DNA of 60,000 bases, from contig NC_079881.1 of NCBI RefSeq assembly GCF_029227915.1, positions 3,598,001 through 3,658,000 on the forward strand, read 5' to 3'. Position 1 is the first letter of the stretch. Every line of letters begins with the position of its first letter. A program made the position numbers and the translations under genes. Shown piece after piece: positions 24,020-37,100 of this stretch. The stretch comes from Hydractinia symbiolongicarpus. Taxonomy: Eukaryota; Cnidaria; Hydrozoa; Anthoathecata; Hydractiniidae. The notes beneath the pieces were generated by a model, which searched no databases, was not told the origin of the DNA, and saw only the letters and a program-made list of their open reading frames with translations.

Positions 24020-24900
24020 CACAAGAAACTAAGTTGATTAATACTGGACAAAATCACCAACCTCGAATTTACCTGCAAGTCAAGGAAGAATATCTCGTGA
24101 GTGACAGGACAAACTTTTTCCTGTTTATCATAAAACCTAAAATGTTGAAGCGAGAAAATCCCTTGACTGAATCACTTTCTCGCAAGAGTTACCAAAGATC
24201 AGCATATTGTCTAAGAATAGCTATACTTATTATGATATTCTCCTGATTACAGCTAGATTTTTAGCAGTTTTGTAAAAACCTTTAGTGCTGGACTCAGCAC
24301 AAAACATTCCTTCCATAACAAACGAACGTATATGTGAGGTTGGGTTCAAAGGTATACTGAAACATGCACCTTCAAGTCGATTTCTCACATATAATCACTG
24401 GCTGTAAAATATCTCTGATATAATATATGGCTTTCTTTTTAAAGTGCTTGTATGGGAAAAAGTAATTCATACCTTTCAAATCTATAACAAGTCCAAAATT
24501 CCAATTTTTTTCTGGAAAAAAACACATTGCTTAAATTCTCCTTGCACGCTTTGAAATTTTTTGATTGCATTCTTTTGCAACATTTCCTGTATCTCAACAT
24601 AACAGGTGATCTTTTTTCAGATCACCTCCTTGCGCCAGATCCTTAGGCTTGTCTTTTAATCACGATGGAACTGAACTTGGGTTCATTACACAATTGAGTG
24701 CGTTTGTCCAAGCAAAAGTACAGTTTTATTCAATTAACTGCTGTGCACCATGTATTTACAGCTGGGAATGGTCACTCTTTCCCACTTTGTGGTTATTGAC
24801 GTTTTCCACTGCAAGCCACAACTTTTACAGTGGGCCTATTACGTCCAAGGTATTATTCATAACACACACACCAAAAGTTATGGTGACAACATACGTTTTA
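24020..24900 (-). mobile_element. DIRS-type retrotransposon reverse-transcriptase relic
   Basis: The minus strand, read with a few frameshifts and stops, gives the ordered hallmarks of a DIRS reverse transcriptase. These are EIQEMLQKNAIKKF (about 24600-24560), GLVIDLKGMNYFFPYKHF (about 24495-24440), a KIDLK-like segment (about 24385), VLSPALKVFTKLLKI (about 24300-24255), NILGFMINRKK (about 24150-24120), and lastly a FLDLQVNSRLVILS stretch (about 24085-24045). No tyrosine recombinase was found nearby. It is a pseudogene with no active-site continuity. Confidence 0.65.
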
Positions 24901-27900
24901 CCTTATATCGTACCTATTTTAGCTAAGTAAAATCCTTTTGATTAATATACATCTTTGATAAATAAGGACGTTTAACTTATGGTAATAAAACCATTATCTG
25001 GAGAAGTTGCAGAAGAATATACACATTGAAATGTGTGAAGAAGCAAGTTTTCTACATAAATTGTTGTTCGGACCATCTTGGACCTACTTTATTATCATTT
25101 AAGAAAAAATCGATCCTGGAAAAAATATTTGGGAAAATATGATAAGAAGGACATTTTAGGCCTTTTCCACTAACCCTAATACCTTTTTATAGTTTTTTGA
25201 GCATATAACAACTTTAACATGAAGCTTAGGAGAAAGCAAAGTCAAAAACGAAAAAAATGGCAAGACATACATTGTGTATTAATTCGTTGTTATAATTCTT
25301 GATGGGACTAATTTAGACAGTTGTGTTGATGGAGAAATGACATCTCACATTGACATGGCCTAGCGTCAAGGACGTTGCCAGCTTACAAAGGTCAAGAAAG
25401 GTGATAGTTTTGCAAAATGTAACCTGTGCTTACAACTTTTAATTAGGGTATAATTAGTTTATAATAAAAATTTGTCTGTACAGGAGGTAATGAGACAAGT
25501 TTTAGTTCTAATTGCAGTGCACCGAAATGTATCAATTGCGTTACACCAGCGAAAATGTGGTTTGGTAAAGGTATGGAAAATGTTACAACTTTGTGCGCTC
25601 TTAACTTTCTTCACGTCTGGTAATGTTGTACTATATGGTTTGTAATTGTCACTATATAAAAGTTGCAAAAAATTTAAAGAAGTTTGACAGTGACGATGCA
25701 TTATTAATGTGGATATATACAAATACTGAATTTTATTAAACGTCCGGTAATTCGGACAGCAGGACTCAAAAGGATTTCCTGTGTAGAGACAAACGTCCCA
25801 ACTAGATAAATAATGGGCTTAGTTAGTTTTTAAATTATTTCTTTCTTTTGTTATATGGTTAAAACAAAGAATAGTTAACCGTCTGACTTTGGGAAGCAGG
25901 CAATACGGGTTTGCACGCATTCTGATTGGCTTACATAAGACAGAAAATGGTAGCCTTAAAATAAAAACAAGGACGAAAACCAAGTTTTCAAGAAGCATTG
26001 GAAATAACGTTATGTCTTATTCCTGCATTCCTGTAAAAAAATATTTTATACGAAAGAAAAAACAACAATTTCCAAGGATTATCAATTAATATTTTGTGAA
26101 AAAGTTTTTTCAACAATTTTAACTACATTAACTACCTTGCGATAATCAATAAACGCGTGATCGCAAATATCATCATTATACCGACCTAACAGGCGCGGTC
26201 GGCATTTAGACTTCGGGCAATATATTGCGGAACATCCCGGGGTAACTTGTATTAGCATCAGATGAAAAGCTGCAGTCAATGGTGTTTATAATATTTTGTA
26301 AAATTCAATCTTATCACTATTTTTATAATATATTATTTTCCTGAACATTACGGCAAGTTGCTAGCAAATGAAATTATAATTACGAGTGCTCACCCAAATA
26401 GCTACTACAGGTTCTATTGATAGTGTTATCAGTGAGAGCTCGCTGTGAAGGGGATCCTGGTGCATTCACAACTTTCATTTGAGCTACTTAAGCCGTATTG
26501 CGGCATCAATCATATTACCATACTCAATGTTAAGTAGAATGGATTGATTTAAGCAAGTTTCAAAAGACTTGATCAAATTTAGCCTTAAAACAGAAATCAG
26601 GTCAAAGAAAAACAGCTAAACGTAGTTTAATAAGAAATGAATCCAAAGAAACTACAACCGCCCTAAAGCTGTTTTTATTGCTGTTGTAATAACATCAACT
26701 TTTCCGATGTTAAAGTTCAAAGTTAGCGATATTTTCGGGTAATGTTATCAAAAGTGATAGAAATAGCGTTTATTGTATTGGAAAACAATAGGGAATTTAA
26801 TAGATTAGTGGAGATTCCTTTCCTATTTCTATCCTCCTAGATGTTATTTTAATTTATTATTTTTAATTATTTATAAGTCTTTCTATCTACCTTAATTTGA
26901 CCAGGATACATGCATAGTTTCAGCATTGCAATGCTTTGTTCGCATTATGAAAGGCTACTTTCGTTTCAATACATATGTAGGTGTATATTTATAATTAGAT
27001 TATTTTACAAAGGGAAGTGGTGCAGGCGAAACTCATATGTTTCTATTGTTAACACACCTCTATTTTCGTTTCCTCAAAAACGTTTTCTTGACAAATTAAA
27101 CTATGTAAAATAACATATATAAAAATTAGTTTCACACTTTATCAAAAATATGAAATGCAATACCTTAAACCGTTTTCTCTGTATGTTTTAATAGTTGATA
27201 GAAGTTGGTACAAGTCCAGTGTCCTAATAAAAAATGTAGACTCTAGTATGGCAATACATTTGTGCCTTAGTAGTAAAAGAAATGTTTTGTGGGTTTTCAT
27301 TGTAAAATTTTTGTGCATAGCAATTTTTCTATGTAAAGACAATTCAACTTTGTCTTGGAGTTCACACTTACAACATCCTATTTTCACAATCTCCTTATGA
27401 AGGAAAATGTTAAGGAAGAAGTTTGACTTGCAGTTCGATGTTTTATCTTTGTTTTTTGTCTTTGTATTACTTGTGCAAACTAGTCTATTATAAGAATATA
27501 CATTATAAGAAAATTCTAGACAAGACTATCTTAAGGTTATGCTCATCTTGAAATTTTGCTTGCATGTTTATCAACTTTCGTCTTTTTATTTTTTTTAACT
27601 CATATAAACTTGTATTCTATCATGGATTTCAAATATTTTTTCTTAGGTTTCTTTTAAAAGCTGTTTGTCTGTCAGTTGAATTATGCTGCAGGTTAGACAA
27701 CGCTTTTTACACGAGTTTGCCAAAAGTTAAGAGCATTCATGTAAAAAAACACTACTCATATATAAAAAAGCATGTACCTACTCCTCGTAATTCTGACAGT
27801 ATGTAGTCGAAGTTGCTGAGCAAAGCATAAATCGCTTTTTTCATAATATAACAATTTTGAGAGAAAAAGCTTTCGCCTTTCCATCTAAGAAGGAAGTAAT

Positions 27901-28016
27901 TACTCGAAATAAGTTAGTTAAGCACATTAGCACAGTGTTTATAAACTTTTACGAAACGTGATGTTTTTGTGTGAGTTAACTGGCGAATCGCCTTTTTTAC
28001 TTTCCTTGTGTTAATC
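24901..28016. other. Intergenic with a diverged duplicate block
   Basis: No gene supported. A segment near 25480-25660 is a diverged copy of 29115-29310 (shared GAGACAAGTT/CAGACAAGTT, TTCTAATTGCAGTGCA and GTCTGGTAATGTT). Another block near 27785-27900 resembles 30735-30835 (TCTAAGAAGGAA and flanks). Confidence 0.35.
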
Positions 28017-28017
28017 A

Positions 28018-28090
28018 GAACCCGGAAACTACGACAAGAAGTTGGGAAACTAAGACAAGAAGTTGGGAAACTAAGACAGCAGGTTGGTAT
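28018..28090. repeat. 21-bp tandem repeat, three copies
   Basis: Unit GGAAACTAAGACAAGAAGTTG repeated three times, with one change in the first copy and several in the third. Confidence 0.8.
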
Positions 28091-28810
28091 TTAAGACTAT
28101 TTGTGAAAAATGACATCCATAATGGTAATCGTTCTCTCCACTGTGCTTGACAGAGATCCCTGCAAGGAAAGTATAGAATAAGAACTTGATAGATAGATGA
28201 CAAGTGGCTTGGGAATATTGCTAGATTCACAGTATTAGCCCTGTTGGAGTTCGAGTAACCCGGTCAGTGGTTGTGGGCGATCTGTCCTACCCCCTGTAAC
28301 TTCTGAACTACTGCCTTATTTTTAACTGTTTTTTTTTTTTGCTTCCACAACCTTAGACATGTAAATATAAACCTTGCAGTTAAATAATATTGCAAAGCCA
28401 AAACAAGGTGTAATATCAAGAAAAAACAGTATGGGCATATTTTACGCCTATGTGCGTAATATAGCGTGCTAGGGCGCAAAGGGGCAAAAGAAGGGTGTGA
28501 CTTACAGAAATCGAGATACAAAAATTATTGGTAACATAAATTAATGGTAACATAGCGAAAACTGTATCCATAGTAACAAAGAAAATTATAAACATATGGC
28601 TCCCACATTTGCCGCGTAGTTGCCAACCTGAGTGTTAGCGATGTAATTTTAATTTTAGCACTTAACGCAATTGAGATTAAAACTCAGCAACTGATAGTTT
28701 AAAATGAATCTTCTGAGGCAATCGAAAATCACAGACCAAAAACCCGAAGGGTAAATATAGAGGAAGGGTAGAATCGCGGGTAAGCAATAAACAGATAATT
28801 ACAGGATTTT

Positions 28811-28906
28811 AACATCCTCGTCCCCAGAGTTTGTTGTATATGTCAAAGCCGCGAGCGCGTACGTCTAGATGTCAAAAAGGCAAAAGCCCCTGGGGACGAG
28901 GTTGGC
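28811..28906. mobile_element. Short CAACCTCGTCCCCAGG-type MITE, second copy
   Basis: The left end CATCCTCGTCCCCAG pairs with the right end CTGGGGACGAGGTTG. The interior is unrelated to that of the copy at 10770, so the two copies share only their ends. Confidence 0.65.
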
Positions 28907-29690
28907 ATTTTGAAACGCGTAAATAAATTAGCAATGCATTTTAGACAATTAATAATTGTGCTGACAAAGAAATGACATTTGATATTGATGTGACCTCGTG
29001 CCACGGTTACTGCCAGCTAAAAAAAAGTTGCTGAAGACTAGACTGCAGGAATAAAAACTGTGCCAAACATTTATAATTACAGTAATTGACTTGTAATGAG
29101 TTTTTAAACATATGTCTTTACGGGAGGTTATCAGACAAGTTCTAATTGCAGTGCATTAAATGTATTAACTGTGTAACAACAGCGAAAAAATGGTTTGGTA
29201 GCGGCTTATAGCTAATGCTACAACTTTGGGCTCTTATCTTTTTTTTGACATAGCTAATGTGATATATATTTTTTTAGTTTTGTTTAAACCGTCTGGTAAT
29301 GTTAGAACTATTGAGAATGACAACATTTTTGTGCTCCATCTTTTGTCTTTTATTGTGTTGCATCTTTGTGACAAATGTAGAACTACATTATTATCTCGAC
29401 AACAATAAGTCGAACTTCCAGCGACTCGAACTGGTTTTAATTCCCTCTGAACCTTCGCTAATACTATCTAATAAAAAGCACTCAATAATCCGAGCACCTG
29501 ATAAGTGGAACATTCGATAAGTCGAGTTATTCTTTTAGGTCACTTGGTAGTTTGAGTTATCAAGAGTACATCTTCATCCCCAGGGTTCTTTGAGCCCTGA
29601 ATGCCCTGGGAACGAATTTGATCAGGGGTATACTGCATTGTAAATGAAGTGCTCACCATGTCACGCATAAGGGTTTGCCATTTTCAGTAC
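28907..29690. other. Intergenic with possible pogo/Tigger-like end
   Basis: 29400-29570 has AAGTCGAACTTCCAGCG, ATTCGATAAGTCGAGTTATTC and similar motifs that resemble inverted-repeat termini of Tigger/pogo elements. I could not define both ends. An open frame starting MTTFLCSIFCLLLCC (within 29299-29520) looks like a signal peptide but overlaps this repeat. Confidence 0.25.
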
Positions 29691-29699
29691 GAGATCTTT

Positions 29700-29795
29700 C
29701 CCCGATCGGGTGACTGTCCCCCGATCGGGGTAAATCACCCGATTGAGTGAGTGCGCAACCACCCGATCGGGAGAGACTTACCTGAATCGGGTAAG
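29700..29795. repeat. Cluster of CCCGATCGGG palindromes
   Basis: Perfect CCCGATCGGG palindromes at 29701, 29720 and 29762, with degenerate copies near 29738 and 29784, all within 95 bases of otherwise AT-rich DNA. The spacings are about 19, 18, 24 and 22 bases, roughly two helical turns. Confidence 0.7.
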
Positions 29796-32700
29796 TATTT
29801 TTCTTGCTTAAAATTGCTTTTTAAAAGGGCAAGCCGCTGGCCAAAAGTGCAATATAATTTTTGTTTACATTAAGTCCTAAACTTATTTTGCGCCGTTTCA
29901 CCATTTAAAAAAGAATTCACCGTGCTGTTCTAATGCTATTGATGATTTCTTGAGTTGAATTAACTACGGGAGGGGGGACATATTACATTAGTTTTAAGAA
30001 ATATTTTTTTACTTTGCATAATTTTACTCTCGATTCCTAGATAATTCTAATCTGGTGTTTGTATAACACCCGTATTCTGTCTGCCACACTGAGTGATGTT
30101 GAAATAGCGATGCTTCGACGGGCGAAAATCTTAGGACCGTCAGACCTGCGGACTCTTATACGTCTTTCTGTGAGCCAAAAAGGTAGGGCGGATATTTTCA
30201 CGGCCTAAGAACTGTAGTAAGAAAACAACAGAAAGCTCCTAAAATAACAAACGCTTAAAGAACGCAGAAAAAATTGGCAAACCGGAGAGTTAGTTATGTT
30301 GTAGGGTTCTATGATTTTCAAAAGGAAAATGATTTGTAATATCTTAATATTTTGTAATATCTGTAAAAGTTTACTGTATGTGAAAGCATATAGAACCCTA
30401 CTATAGATAGAGAAAATATGCAAACAATGTAAACATAATTCCCTGAATTACTTTCGTCGTTGTTTAGTGTTTCAATCTATCGATCAAACTCTTCCTTTTT
30501 AGTAGAAATATTTTGCACCTTCCTTGTATAAAGTATCAATTTCTTTACGTAAAAATCGTAATACGTTGCCTTGGAGACAACCACCTCGAAATAGTGGTTA
30601 TGTTACGTCTTATAAACAATTCACTTATACAGGAAAACACGAAGGAAAGAAATTAGGCTTGCGTTTCGATGTGTCGTACTTCCCTCTACAATTACATGCG
30701 CAGACAATATCTATTTTTATAGCTTAAGAATCTCATTCTGTCAGTATGCAGATAAAATTTCTTAACAAAGCAAAAATTCCTTTTTTATGTAACAATTTGT
30801 TAGAAATATTGTCTCCGGCGTCTAAGAAGGAACTTACAAATTGAAAAATCCACTAACGTCGTCCATTATTGTACCCTCACATCTCTAGTGTGCTTGGTGG
30901 AATTCCCGACATGAATTTTCTTGATAGGCGAAGCAAGTTTTAAGTGAGCCTTTAGGCATGAGACATTTTGACAGTGAATAAAAATAATATTGTGATGAGA
31001 TAATTCCCCGCTTGTTGAATCATCAACTTCCTTATATGTTAGCTTTCTTGGCTTATCACATAACATCTTGTTTTATTTAGGCACTTTGTGAAATTCTTGA
31101 TCAGCAAATTTAATTTCCATTAGAAATGTTTGATCCTTTTGCTAAATTACTTAAAACTGTTAAATTAAAGAACTGTTTTTGCTTAAAGGAGAGACGAACA
31201 GAAAACTTCTTTTGTGGCAGCCACAAAATAATTTTTAAGCGAGGAAGCAAAAATTAAGAAACTTTTAAATCCCAAAATCTTATAAAATAACTACTTTAAC
31301 TACACACACATAACTATGTTTCATGACTGAATATCCATATTCCCTCCAAGCAACAATTTTACAAAGTTTTCATGGCTGTTTGTATCAAGATATATATATA
31401 TAAAATTGTGCAACTTCACACACCACAAACAAAGACCATGTGAAACCAAATTCTTCTTGAAGTTGAAAAAGAAGATCTGACGTTTGGGTTATTATAGCAA
31501 CCTCTGCTCTTGGCATAGGAGTTTATGCACCATTATCAAACAAATGTACCATATAATATACAGCTAGCTATACTTTATTCCCTAATTTATTTATTAGTAT
31601 TTTGTCCCAAATGTTTGTTAAAAGATATCTCTTGACACATGTGGCATTTTCAGAAAAGTTGGTTGTCACTGTTGTGTTTGTGCATCTTTAAGCCAAACGC
31701 ATCTAGCCAGTTAGTCAGCTTACACACTACAGAGTTTCATCTGTACGAAGTTTTTCTTAACTTTTTAGCATATGAAAACAAAAATAAAATTTTCCGTTTT
31801 TTTAAAATTAAGCATTGTGTCCCAACAAAAGGTCGCAGGACAGGATGTACGTCGCACTATTCCATTTGAGTTGTCGTCTTTTTCACCATCAGTTAGGAAA
31901 CAAAAGTAATGTTTAAAAATTTTGAACAGCTTTGATAAATTTGTAAACGATGCAAGGAAGTCAAAAATAACGAAACGCCACGTGATGAGAATCTATTGGT
32001 TAATTTTCATAAATTATGCTGAGACGGCATAACGTTTTCCGCCTACTGAGAAAACTTTCTTCATATTGCAAGCTAAATTACCAACTTTCTGAGCTCCTGA
32101 ATAAGCGCACTCGAAATCTCGATGGGCAGGAAAATAATTATTAACCTTTAAATGAAATAGATTTATTACAATATAGTGTTTCGACAAGCCAACATCTAGC
32201 CCTAAAGGCCTTAGGGCTAGATCTTGAAAATCATGAAAAAAAGCTTAAATTATTGTGAAAACAATTATCTGTTGATAACAGAGCCTAGCATTCATCACAA
32301 TTCCACGTCTGTATTCCCGGAAAAGAAAGTAGTAGGCGTACGAGTAACAAGTTTCGTTGCCAAAAATATCGCAAAGGTAAACAAACAATGCGTTGGCACC
32401 ATTCACATTGCGTATAATTACTACACACGACTTAATTAATGCGTCTACCAATTCGACAAGAAACAGGTGGGTTTCAACTTCCCTTTGAAACTCTGCAGAA
32501 ACAAATACGCAAGGAAACCAAAATTTTCCTCTCACCAGAAAATTGGTCAGCATTTATTAAAGGCTGCGAGTTTTTGAAATGTCATATTAACAGAACTTCA
32601 CTGCCGCATCAAGACGTTTGCCAAATTTGAAGAAGCTCAGTCATGGGAGAAATTGCAAGAAGAGACAGTCTAACGTTAAATAAAACGAAATATTTAAAGC

Positions 32701-32984
32701 AAGTTGAACATTATGAAGACACACTTTACAATCCAATGTAAGTGATATCCTTTACAACAAAATTGATGGCAGACAACATTCTTTTTACTTCTTTCATATA
32801 TACAGACATGTACTTTTTATAATAGAGTAAAAGGTAAAGGAAGTTCAATACCGTATTTTGTGGCCAGCCATAATCGTGGAAATGCTTTTTACAAAATTTC
32901 CAGAAGGAACATTTCGTTAGACAATTCAGTGAGTTAGCCTTAAGAACATAAGTAACTTTAGATATAGACACATACATCTATATT
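29796..32984. other. Intergenic
   Basis: No gene supported. It holds a diverged CCCGTGG-family copy (about 30061-30205), the segment shared in reverse with 1795-1850 (31195-31245), and a CTAGCCCTAAAGG/CCTTAGGGCTAG stem at 32194-32221. Confidence 0.35.
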
Positions 32985-33107
32985 ATGATACCCGTATACA
33001 TATGTCTGTCTGTCTTTCACGAAAAATAGTAACCGCAGTAGCAACACACACAAAATGCGATAAATCATGTGTGGACCTGTGGATTTATCCACGGGCCACC
33101 GACTAGT
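32985..33107 (-). repeat. CCCGTGG hairpin repeat
   Basis: A minus-strand copy starting ATACCCGTATACATATGTCTG and ending CCTGTGGATTTATCCACGGG plus CCACCGACTAGT. The stem is retained although the interior is diverged. Confidence 0.65.
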
Positions 33108-34164
33108 AAATCAAAATGTTGGATTTATTTAAAAATGGCTGCTTTTTAAACTACTTGAGAGACAACTGTTTGTGAAAACGTGTTTAATCATTATTCTGCT
33201 ACCTGACTTCTTTTGCACATCCAAATATGTAAAACATTCTGTCGAAAAAACCTATAAGAACATGCCACACGTCTGCCCCACTTTGACTACAATCAATCCA
33301 ATATACAACAATCAAAGTCTCTTCTTCTATGAAAATGTATCAACTGTCGTATTAATAAACCCTTAGACCCCGCGTAACAGAAATGTCCGGGCAAAGCCTC
33401 CCTAAAGTAGGACCGCAATGAACCATCTAGACACCAATCATGTCTCAATTTCCGAAGGCTAATTATTTTTTGACTAGAAAAAGCGTCTTTTATAAAACAG
33501 TTTCGTTCTCTGAGGGTTAAGAAATAAATCTCCTAACTTTTAACAGCAGAAGAACATGTTACCTTTTCTTTGTCACGAAAACTGGTAGACGAGTTTTTTG
33601 TACTTTCAGTTTAAGTGAAAACGTCTTATAAGAGGAATCTAAAATACTCTCACATTCTCTCTTAACTTAACTTTCTTTGCGTCAGCATCCCTTCAGAAAT
33701 GAAAAATTAATTGCTCACTTAATAAACAAACGCTGATGACGAACAATACCAATTAAACAATTTTAATTAATCTTTGCATACCTCTGACTAATTGAAAGTC
33801 TTAATTTGTATAAGTCCCATCTTTTCCATGTTGTTTTGTGTCAAATCTTTGTTACTAAACCAATGTTTTGCAGGCGTCGGAATACGTTGGTTTGATTGAG
33901 TTTTTTTCTGTGCCATGGTTTTCAATTGTAGCGTTCAAACGTAACATTGCAGACATTAGATTACCTCATCTTTTTGGAGATGTGTTGTCAATCAACCCTT
34001 TAAACGCCTAGAATATAACGTGTTGTGTATGTAATTGAGAACAAGTATATCGCAGGCTTTCATTTAGCGTTTTGTGAATTAAAGTAATATTCCTGACCAG
34101 TATGTTAACATACACTGAAGCAAAAAAAAGATTAAATAAGTGTCTAAAAGTATTTATCTTTTAG
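33108..34164. other. Upstream of the decarboxylase gene
   Basis: The first placed decarboxylase exon starts with the third base of a split codon, so at least one coding exon with the start codon lies in this interval or further left. I could not recognise it. Confidence 0.3.
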
Positions 34165-37100
34165 GCCCATCTCAGACTGCTACAAACAACCGTGGAAGGC
34201 GTTGGGAGCATGGTTTCTTGGTCCACGTGCAGAAAACAAAGAGGTGTTTAACCGCCTCATAACCCAAATCATTGGCTGGTATTCGGAATGCAGAGAGGGG
34301 CAGAATCTTAACGAAACTTCTTATATTGACGAGACGGTAAAAGCCTCAAGAGAATACAAGAGTGAAATCCAAGATACTGAAAATCAACTGAAGATTATGT
34401 TTAACGAGTTGAAAGGATCCGTCCCATTTTTTAGCTCAAAGTATCAGGTACTGTGTCCACTTTTTTATTTTTCTGTAACATGATAAAACAAGGGAAAAAA
34501 CAACATGTTGGTGCCCTAACTTGTAAAGAAATACAGCAGAGCTATCTATAGCGAATATATCTCTAAAAAAGTTGCTCCTTTTCCTGAATGTGAAAATTCT
34601 CTTTCTGAAAGTTCAAAAAAACGAACATTGTTCTTTGCTTATTGGTCCCCAAATATTTTAATAAGTAATATTGATCTGCATAATATGGTATAAAATCATA
34701 TCCAATTAAAATGTGGTCCCAATGTTTTCAAATTTGTAGGAATGTGCCGTGCAAGAAAATGCACAAAAATGTTATGAATTTATCTCTTGAATGTCCTTTT
34801 TACTTGATATTGCAGAAACATATGATTTTGGAACAATGGTTTGTAAATAATTGTGTCGTGTAACAAATACACAAAATGCTTATGTATAACTTTTAAAGAA
34901 ATTTCTACTTGATATTGCAGGGACATATGAATTGGGAAAATACAATGCCCTCAATACTTGGATACTTCTCTGGGATGCTCTGGAATCCAAACAACGTCGA
35001 TTCTACAGTCTCTCCAGTCACAACAAAATATGAGATTGATGTTGGGCAACATTTATGTCAGCTTATGAACTTTGAAAATACGAGTAAAATCAGCCCATGG
35101 GCTCATATTACCTCCTGTGGCTCTATAGCTAATACGGAAGCTATGTGGGCTGCAAGAAATTTAAAATTTCATCCATTAGCTGTTCATGCAGTTGTTACTG
35201 GCAACAATGCAGGAGAATTAGCAAGTAAGTGGCGCACAATCTTTAAAAGATTTTAATTACTTGAAGAGACAGAAATAAAGTAGTTGTACAACGTAACTTC
35301 ATAAATTCAATCTCTTTGTTTATTTTAAAAGCTTTATACACTTTGTAAAAATATAGGTAAAATTTAAACAGCGATATAACACTGGCCAAGTTTTAAAATG
35401 TTTTCTCAAAACGAACAAACTTAAATATATACTCACGCTTTCTGACCAAGAAGGAAGACTTTTTTTAAATCCTTTAACATCAATTTTATGTTTCTAGAGG
35501 GTGCGAACACTCCTGTATATCTTCCAGAGTTAGACGCACGCATTCCATTAAATCAATGTACAAAATGGCAACTGCTTAATCTTGACGTGGATACTGCATG
35601 TAGTATATCTGATGACGTCTGCAGATATTGCGGATTAACAGATAACATGTTGTTGAATGAAAAACTTGAGGTAGTTTATCAACGACATTTTGACTTGATT
35701 ATTTTATACTAGTTTGTCAGGCCTGTGGGAACCAACTCGTGGGTAATCAAGACCACTATCTTCGAAAATAATATTGTCTAAGCCAGTCAGGAAGACATTT
35801 AAAGTAGATTTTTATAGTTTTCTTTATTTTCCTTTTTGTGGTTACATTATTATAATTATTTTCACAGAATGAATCTGTTATCAACATTGGATTGGTAGAA
35901 TTTATATTAAACCATGGCATATCAAAGCTACCTGTTATATGTGCACCTTCAACAAGTCATTACTCATGGCCAAAAAGTGCAACAGCTCTTGGGATGGGCG
36001 TTCAGAGCGTTTTATCTGTTAAAATTGACAGAAATGCAAGACAGAGTGTCAAAGGTATCAGCCTGAAATTTTTGAATAATATTAGATTAATTTATTAGGA
36101 TTGAAAGTGTTATTAAGATGTAACTCCGTCTCAAAAAGTTGCGTTTTCATAACTTCATAACGTCCCAATATAAAAAGAAAACTAACAAGCCCTGGAGACG
36201 AGGTTGATCTAGATAGTACTTAGACGATGGATTTCGACAAACCGCCGCACGCAATAACTCCTGTGGACTAAGTTGTGATAATAACTGCTCCTCCAAAATT
36301 TTTAAAGCAACCGAAAAAGTTCTGATAGATTTACCATACACACTTGATATCAGTTTCATAAAATTTGTTTGTTTGTCATAGGACTTAATGAATCTGCGTT
36401 TTTAATAATTGTATTTTTTCTGAAGATTTGGACGATAAACTGAACTCGTGCTTGGGAGAAAAAAGAGCAGTGCTCATGGTCGTAGTTGTCATTGGTACGA
36501 CGAACGAAGGAGCCATAGATCCTCTTCAAGATATCGTCAATTTGAGAGATCGATACCGAGGAAAGGTGGGCACTAGTTGTTATTTTATGTGTCCATTTTG
36601 TTCCCGTGGCTTTCTAGCTATGAAAAAGGAAATTGTGTTTATAAGACGGCGGTGTTTTTAGCATAAAAGTGGTGGTGCTTATATGAGAATAAGGAGGCTT
36701 GTATGAGGGCGATGTCGTTTATTAGAAGGCAGATTTTATAACAGACTGGTGTTTGTTATAGACCGGAATTCATTATGGACCGATGTGTATTATAGACCGG
36801 TGTTTATTAGCGAAAATACAATAACTTCTTTCTTTAGGGCTTGAATTTTTCCATCCATGTTGACGCTGCATGGGGCGGATATTTCCAAACAATGCTTCGT
36901 CCATCAGCATGCGGAAAAAGGTCTGTCTATGTGGCAAGCGATGAGGGTTATGTGGCGGCACTCCCTCTCTCACGATACTCAATTACACAACTTCAAGCTA
37001 TGAAGTATGCAGACACTGGTAGGTGAAATTTAGTTGTTACTTCCTCTAACCAAGCTATTATATAGCTGTATGAATATGTCCACGATTTAAAAAATTTCCC

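Noticed and set aside
24649-24930. Plus-strand 93-residue open frame
   Set aside because: It overlaps the antisense DIRS relic, whose motifs on the minus strand are far more convincing.
28018-28090. Short regular direct repeats resembling a CRISPR array
   Set aside because: The 21-bp units are contiguous with no spacers, and the genome is eukaryotic.
29299-29520. Open frame with a signal-peptide-like start
   Set aside because: No family match, no splice or polyadenylation context, and the second half lies in repeat-like TCGAACT/AAGTCGAGTT sequence.
34202-34483. Treating each decarboxylase open frame as a separate small gene
   Set aside because: The frames join in phase through consensus GT-AG junctions into one continuous conserved protein.
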